Part shown: positions 57,904 to 64,000 of the stretch, piece after piece
Position numbering within the stretch: the first letter of the stretch is position 1
Layout: the number at the start of each line of letters is the position of its first letter
Assembly: GCA_024699855.1 (NCBI GenBank)
Contig: JAMPIQ010000001.1
Location: 14,632,001 to 14,696,000, forward strand
Source of the DNA: Aphelenchoides besseyi
Taxonomy: Eukaryota; Nematoda; Chromadorea; Rhabditida; Aphelenchoididae
Reading direction: 5' to 3'
Length of the DNA stretch: 64,000 bases
The notes under the pieces: model-generated
What the model was told of the DNA's origin: nothing
Database searches by the model: none
Seen by the model: only the letters and a program-made list of their open reading frames with translations
Position numbers and translations under genes: made by a program

Positions 57904-58011
57904 TCTACACCTCGTCGAATGCACGTCGTCTGATCTGGCGAGTTAAGCAACGACGGGCTTGGTTAATACGTGGATCAGAGATGCCTTCGGAATTCCAAGT
58001 GATGGATGCTT
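57904..58011 (+). rRNA. 5S rRNA-like sequence, right copy
   Basis: Same sequence as 22808-22912 on the opposite strand: GTCGAATGCACG, TCTGATCTGGCGAGTTAAGC, GGGCTTGGTTAATACGTGGA, followed by a T-rich end. The shortened region after GCACG and poor terminal pairing suggest a divergent or pseudogene copy. Confidence 0.5.
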
Positions 58012-58294
58012 ATTTTCTGTACCACAAAAGAAACGACCGAAGAAGCAACCACTGGAGCTCAAACTACTAACGATACTCGTTGCGGCATTTAAAAGCCGCT
58101 GATTTTGTCTGTTAGAGTGTCTGGATAAAGATTTCTTGTTGTGTTGGAAGCAGGTTCAACTCAATTTCTAGCCCTCGAGAAACCCAATGAGTTGGTAGAA
58201 TTTGTTACGAAGCTCCTGTGTTTGTGCGGCTGAAATGTTCTCCGATAGCGAACTCATTTGAGTCGATCAAATCTCCAGATACTAAACGAATCAG

Positions 58295-58558
58295 ATGGCT
58301 AATGCATTTCGATTGAAAGAGTTCTGTGCCCAATCAGTGAAGACCAAGTGTTCCACAACTTGGGTTGTTCGACCACAGTGTTTGGCTCGAAACCTGAGCC
58401 AAGCTCACACTTGGGTCAAAGACATCGACCATATTGACTGCTTCTTCTCTTCAACTCTTGTATTGCAAGTAAGGTTATGGATCGAACTCGAAATCTTACA
58501 TACAAGGAAACAAAATCTTTCGGGATTAAAGTTTATTGCCAAACACGCAACCAATTAG
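58295..58558 (+). CDS. Hypothetical 87-residue frame, right copy
   Basis: Counterpart of 22258-22521 with two substitutions. No domain, signal or splicing evidence strong enough to call it a gene. Confidence 0.25.
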   Translation: MANAFRLKEFCAQSVKTKCSTTWVVRPQCLARNLSQAHTWVKDIDHIDCFFSSTLVLQVRLWIELEILHTRKQNLSGLKFIAKHATN

Positions 58559-59028
58559 CAACAAGTCGATAAAACCCATTGACTCTCGACTTGCGGACAC
58601 AATACAAGTGCAAGCCAATCTGCGTTGAATCCTAACCAACAGACCGAAGGTTATACTTCGCGCGTCTTCTAATCCTACGGTCTTTCATTTGGCTTCGTGG
58701 TTCTAATTCTACAGAGTCCAATACCTACAGGAATATCCCTGACTAGCTCATTGTAGATAATACGTTTCGGTATTTTCTAACGGGAGACCGCTGCTGAGGA
58801 AATGATTTAACCAAACAGAACTTCGACTGTTCATAAAACGTTTGCATGCGAAAGAACGACCATACCAAGTGCTTCACAACAACTCATCAATGGTTCTCAT
58901 CACACATTGTCTGCTTACACGAACGGTCGCAATCGTAGACCTTCGTAATAACGTTTGTATTGCAATAGACTCAATCCATTCGCACTGGAGTCTCGCTGTA
59001 CTTCACGACACTACACCAAACTTTTCGA

Positions 59029-60253
59029 TTCCGTGAACAAAACTTTTCGCGACCGTTTCTCTCTCGTGTACACAAATCAGCAGTTCCTAAGACACAAACA
59101 GAAGCTGGTTACTTAATTCAAGAGGAATAATCTCGGTGATGCACTTATTTGATATCTAAACCGATCAGTACTTGGGATTCACAGATGACTTAACACCTTG
59201 CGTATTTTGTGGAAACCTCTTAAGTGACTTCAAACTCATTTGTTTTACGATTTGAATGCCGTCAATTTGATCGTCGGTCTTTCCAATCGTGTGGTCAATT
59301 TGCAGTTTTTGGGCGTTCAATCGTTGCCGCCACTTGATTTTCAGGTTTTCCGTTGGAAAAATCGTTTCGTTCCTAAAATTTGCGCGTTTTCTCGTATGGT
59401 ACGATTTTAATCTTGTGGTTTTCAGAATTAAAGTTACACGACTTGCTCTTCGCGATGATATCGCGCAAACTTCTGTTCGTTCTGATTGCATGGACGCTCT
59501 TGACCCTTCAGTTGACGTCTTCAGAATCGACGTCACGCCGACTCCGAAAACCTTGACTTTAAGTCTGAACTCTACTCGACGAGACGGCAGCGGAAATCAA
59601 GCATCCACTGCTTGTCAGTCCGATCTTTGCTAGAATCGTAATTTTGATGTTGTTATCAAAATGGTTGCAAAGATTTGAAAGTTATTTCGAGCGTTCATGA
59701 AGATAGCGGCGGCCTTGATTGCTATCACAACCAAGAAGACGAACGTCGGTACCACATGAAAACCGTTAACTCGTTTTATATCTGCTGTTTAGTAAGTGGA
59801 ATAAACTTTAAGGCTCTTTATTTGTTTTAATTTGATTGGACAAAAAGTCGAGTTTGCTTCAACTCTTTTGCTTTTATTCTTTGTCAACATTTCTTGTCTA
59901 TAGTTCAAACAAAACCCTAGGATATGAATTGAGAACGATGGGAGGTAGTTGGTACAAACAAGTAGGCTACTGCAGGTTTCTGGCGACACATAACCTTCTC
60001 GAACTTAATTTGCTAAGTACAGCAACGATGTGATCTTTTCTGGTTATGAGGAATTCGCTTTTCAACAGCTTCTGTTACAAATTCACGCGTTTATGATGCA
60101 AGCAATTATTCCAAAGTTGTAAAAAATAAACTCTTACAAAAAGATCAAAAATAAAATGACTAAATGAAAGTGATTAAAATAATCAAGCACCACAAACAGT
60201 TACCAGTAAATGCAAAGAATCTCAATTTCTTCAGCGCAAAAGAAACAAATGAG
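59029..60253. other. Intergenic with one possible small secreted reading frame
   Basis: At 59455 an ATG opens a signal-peptide-like sequence (ISRKLLFVLIAWTLLTLQLT) that stops after 33 codons unless spliced. AATAAA near 59801 could end such a transcript. I could not build a full model. The rest of the interval shows nothing I can support. Confidence 0.3.
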
Positions 60254-62233
60254 TTAAACCAAACTTTCCTTCAGTTCCGTTGGATTCTCGTACTGAACTA
60301 ATCCGTTGTCTCTGTTATCGATTGGAATTTTGGTCGCAAAACTTTCGGGTCGAATGGAATGATGTTCATTGGTGGCAATCATGTTCGCAGTCTTCTGTGT
60401 CTGATGGTTGTAATCGATGGAAGTCGGAGATCGTGGTTCAATCGAGTTGATGGTGCTAAATGGAACTGATTGAGCAGAAGAATTTTCAGAATTCAAAATC
60501 TGTTCGGTTCGTATCCAAAGTTTGTGCAACAATTCAGACGCGTTGACTTCGCCCGAGTTAATTTCAATGAGACGAAGAGCAGTAACTCCATCAATAAACA
60601 GGACATTTCGAATGAAATCGCGAGCATTGTTCTTGGACACTTGAAGACCTTCGTAACGCTGAAACAGAAGATGAAGTTGTGAAACCCAAATTCGTCTTAC
60701 CAATCTAGTGCGAACATAGCGAATTAACGAGGCTTCAAAGTGTGTGTCGTAGATCCACCAAACCAAGTTGATAAAATTCAACAACGACAGACCACAAAGC
60801 CAAAACCAAATGAACAAGTAGATTTTCTCGTTGAACTAAAAGTCGCCGTTATTCGCGTAAATGATGGAAACTAACCATGTTGATCATAAGAACACATTGT
60901 AACGTGTGTTGTGGAATGTTTCCGCCCATCTCACGCACTTGAATGTCACAGAAAGTGACCTGAAAACAAGAATTTGAAATTACGATTGATCTCACTTACT
61001 CTCGGAAACCGTCCAGATTCTTTCCATTTTCGTCCGTGATACATGTCCATAACTGCAAGACGTTTAACAAACCTTATCTTGTTCTGTGGCTTACGTAAAT
61101 CCCAACCCCAAAATCGATACTCGGTTCCCAAAAACTCGTTGATCAAATACAATTGACCGAGAGAATTCGCCAGATTCCACAACTTGTAGAGCAGATACCT
61201 AAAGAACAATAACCCTAATGACTACAATCACCTACTTGTTCGTAATTGAACTTCGATGGACAATCGTGCGATAAACTTCAGCTAAAAGAAGCCATAAAAC
61301 AGGAAACACGTTGTCTACAAACCGAAACGAGATCGATGAAATGGGCCACGTTTCGATTTCTTTTCCGATTTAGTCGTTCCATCGGTTGTGTTCCCGTTTT
61401 CTTGAGTCTTCTTATTCCAATTGACTTTCTTTCGATTCAACGTCAGTGCCCGATCCAAATGGTCGGCCACTCGATCGATGTTTCGGTTGTTGTTGAAAAC
61501 GTGTTTTTTGTTCTCTTTCTTGTAAATTGCCGATCCAGTGACCATTGACTCGACAGAAAGACCTGATGACCATGTAAATAACTTGTCCAATAGGTAGCGC
61601 TTACCGGTGGGAAAATTGACTGAACCGCAAACTGTTTTTGGCAGCAAAAACAGAAACAACTGAGCGACCATCATGAACGATACCCACTGGTAGTAATGCA
61701 GTTCACGACTTTCACGTACTTCTTTCGGTGGAAACTTTTCATCCAAACTCATGTAGTAGGTATTTTCAACGAAACAGTAGTTCTCTACAAAGTGCAATGA
61801 AAATGATCATTTGTCAACGTCGCGTTGATGTTCTCTTTGACACGAAGTTCACAACGCATTTGATTGTCTAATTTGCTTACAAAGAAGTTGACATTTAGTT
61901 AAAATGATAACCAAAGATTTGGTATGAATTCTCAACATGGTGTCAAATAGGTAGAATACAGTCTTTACACAAAATTTCATGCATGAACTTACCAGAGTAT
62001 TTTTCCCAGTTCCTGAAAAAACATCGATCAATTCGACTCCTCAACTCCAATTACCCTTTGAATTCCGGTGGAATCCAACACTGAAGCGGTTCGCCAACGT
62101 ACTGTTTGGCTGCAATAGTCAACGCAAAGAAACCAAACATCAATGAAGTGTAAACGTAATTGGCGCGATCCGTAAGATCGTCATCCTGTTTCGATTTGAG
62201 CGAATTGAGTACTTTGCCCAAAACCTGCAGCAT
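60254..62233 (-). CDS. Innexin gap-junction protein
   Basis: ATG at 62231-62233 (LQVLGKVLNSLKSKQ). Exons downstream: TM1 (YTSLMFGFFALTIAAKQYVG), first extracellular loop LQCWIPPEFKG and NYCFVENTYY with the two conserved Cys, then the innexin YQWV signature (HYYQWVSFMMVAQLFLFLLP). A basic cytoplasmic loop, TM3 (LYKLWNLANSLGQLYLINEF), the second loop with RVTFCDIQVREMGG and HTLQCVLMINMFNEKIY, and TM4 (FIWFWLCGLSLLNFINLVWW) follow. The C-terminal tail is Ser/Thr-rich, ending ENPTELKESLV at 60254. Innexins form hexameric gap junctions in invertebrates. It is in tandem with a second innexin upstream at 62730. Confidence 0.95.
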
Positions 62234-62729
62234 TTTGGCTCACAACTGCAAAGCGAGTTATTCAAACAAAATCCACTGGTAAATCACGTTGAAATTCGCG
62301 TATACAAAACGATTGGGTAACTCGATTGTTAGTGTTGTTAACCGACAAATGCTATGAAATTTATTGTTAATTCGAAAACAAACTGGCAGCATATGTTAGT
62401 TGACTAGATAGTTACTCAGCTGAAGACAAACAAGAAAGTTAAAATCAACGGGTCGGTTAAACAAAGAATAGAAATCAGCTTGTTGACAAGGAATGAATTT
62501 GTGGTTGAGCGATAAAATGCGGGAATCATAAGCACAAGGCCGTTGCTATTGAGCTCAAACCGATGGCCGCCGTTCGACCCCAATGAAACGATTGAGAAAA
62601 AAGATGGGCGGAGAGAAATGGGGGAACAGAAGAGATTTTGTGTTATAATTGTCAGACGTTCATCTCGTTAGATTAATGCCTTCTTTTCGTTGTTTCCGAA
62701 ATCATCAATTGGCTCGACTCCTTAAGTAA
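62234..62729. other. Spacer between tandem innexin genes
   Basis: About 500 bases with no exon; it holds the promoter of the first innexin and the 3' flank of the second. No clear AATAAA for the second gene was found on the minus strand. Confidence 0.4.
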
Positions 62730-64000
62730 TCACGTGATCATCGGAACCCAACCGAAAGAATGTGACTCACCGAAAGCGCGTGGATTCGAACGTTTTCCAC
62801 CGTAATTTCGCCAAAGCTGAAAGTCGGATAGACAACCGTCCTCATTGACAACACTAACCTCGTACAAAATGTCGGCCATGTGAACGTAGCCGGCATTCGA
62901 ATCGATTAGCCGCAGTACGAGCACTCCGTCCAAACGCAGGAAGTCGCGAATAAAATCGCGAATTTGTGATTCTTGCGGACTTTGATGATGCAACTAAACG
63001 AATGAAATACGATGAGGACAACTTGTAACTCACTCGCAATGCGTCACGAACAAATCGAACTTTCGAGCCCATCGAAAGTGACCGATAGATCCAAGAAGTC
63101 AAATTGAGTCCAAATAACAACAACATCGCGTACGTCCACAACCACAAAAAAACGTAAATCTTTTCGGCAAACTTAAAAGTTTTGTTATCTTTCATTCAGT
63201 TTGTTTACCCACCATGTTGATCATCAGAACACATTGGACGGTGTGATGACGAGATTGGCCGACATCTCGGGTTGCCAAATCGCAGAAAGTGACCTAAATT
63301 CAAACTCGTAATTCTGATTTTATTGAAGAAAAGACCCTCGGAAATAGTCCAGTCGTCCTCCAATCCTGTCCATTGACTAGTCCTTGAAGTATGTTCCAAC
63401 CCCAGAACATGTTCGACTGAGCGACAAAGAAATTCATGATAATCAGCTGAGCAAACAGAGCAACAATAAAAAGGACTTTCATCAACAAGTAGATCGCCGT
63501 CAAATACCAATCGAAATGAAGGCGAACTGGAATCCAAGAATGTCAATATGATTTTGAGCAAAACAACCTTTGACTTCACGTCGAACGATCAATTTAGATG
63601 CAATGGTTGAGCCAATTTTTGCTTCTGCTCCAAATTTCTGTTTGCATTCTCGATAGGCCAATTGAACGAGATCGGTGACACGGAGATCTACAAACGAAGC
63701 TGCTGTCGTCGATCAGGAATCAACTAACCACTAAACGAGTACAAAAGTTTGAAAATCAACTTGGGCGCATAACACAAGAGTGCTTGGATGGACAACAAAT
63801 ACGGAATCCATTGGTAATAACGCAGCTCCAACGTTTTTCTTTTCGTTTGATCGTCCGGAATTGTTCCATTAACAAAGTACGTATTCTCCACGAAACAATA
63901 GTTTTCTAAACGAGTTTATGACCCTTCAACGCAAACTCTAAACTAACCTATGTACTTCTCCCAACTCGACTTAAATATTTTCAAATCATTAAGGAAGTTA
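62730..64000 (-). CDS. Innexin gap-junction protein, second tandem copy (5' end outside window)
   Basis: Visible from the end of the first extracellular loop (NYCFVENTYFVNGTIPDD, near 63885). It has the YYQWIPYLLSIQALLCYAPK signature, TM3 (LLMKVLFIVALFAQLIIMNF), loop 2 RVTFCDLATRDVGQSRHH and TVQCVLMINMFAEKIY, TM4 (FLWLWTYAMLLLFGLNLTSW) and a cytoplasmic tail (FIRDFLRLDGVLVLRLIDSN) ending FGWVPMIT at 62730. The loop Cys residues are conserved. The N-terminus and TM1 lie beyond position 64000. Confidence 0.93.

Larger units (their letters stand above)
54806..59028 (-). repeat. Right arm of the 4.2-kb inverted segmental duplication
   Basis: This is the reverse-complement copy of about 21790-25990. 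It begins near GCATCTTATTTGAGAGTTG and ends at CTACACCAAACTTTTC (about 59027). It contains the same gene set in the opposite orientation. Confidence 0.93.

Noticed and set aside
1..64000. CRISPR arrays, bacterial insertion sequences, phage or plasmid features
   Set aside because: The window is intron-rich animal DNA. The only tandem arrays are coding repeats, and no transposase or integrase frame was seen.

Overview
This window is animal DNA, almost certainly from a nematode. The evidence is gene content and structure: two innexins in tandem, a MyoD-type bHLH gene (hlh-1), transthyretin-like (TTR) genes, a serpentine chemoreceptor of the Srh/Str kind, a CPG4/DUF19-like Cys-rich secreted gene, a C. 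elegans-like 5S rRNA sequence, introns mostly of 40-50 bp, AATAAA signals close to stop codons, and TTTTCAG acceptors just before some start codons as expected for spliced-leader trans-splicing. The species cannot be named from the sequence. Gene models were spliced by hand from GT-AG signals and reading phase, so the spans are more certain than each exon edge.

Layout. 1-4.3 kb: 3' part of a Brahma/BRG1 SWI/SNF ATPase. 5.9-7.3 kb: orphan gene. 7.5-9.4 kb: methionine synthase reductase C-terminal half. 10.0-11.8 kb: Ly6/ODR-2-like GPI protein. 11.8-15.8 kb: gene-poor. 15.9-19.2 kb: three secreted or membrane protein genes, including an APV/QPQYEQ repeat protein and a chitin-binding protein. 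19.4-21.4 kb: orphan gene tail-to-tail with a chemoreceptor. 21.8-26.0 kb: left arm of a 4.2-kb inverted duplication. 27-38 kb: a C2H2 zinc-finger gene, then a cluster of small secreted low-complexity or Cys-rich genes, a second APV/QPQYEQ gene and a classical TTR gene. 38-41.5 kb: AT-rich and gene-poor. 41.5-43 kb: tail-anchored pseudokinase. 43.1-44.2 kb: Cys-rich secreted gene. 47.5-49.8 kb: hlh-1 with a dense E-box cluster upstream. 51.3 kb: PMP3-like gene. 52.3-54.3 kb: SLC17 transporter. 54.8-59.0 kb: right arm of the inverted duplication. 60.3-64 kb: two innexins, the second running off the window.

The duplicated 4.2-kb block carries tRNA-Tyr, a 5S-rRNA-like sequence, a small Lys-rich membrane protein, a TTR-like secreted protein and a tandem-CCCH RNA-binding protein. 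The left CCCH copy has a 1-bp loss that truncates its C-terminus. The two APV/QPQYEQ genes share near-identical exons and introns, which suggests recent duplication or gene conversion.

The most novel items are: a pair of structured, Sm-site-bearing RNA candidates (14.8 kb and 51.8 kb) that keep their hairpins through compensatory changes; a fold-back, non-GT intron next to a 9-nt microexon in the Brahma gene; and three conserved proteins that appear to lack a standard part (Brahma without bromodomain, methionine synthase reductase without FMN domain, kinase without catalytic Asp).
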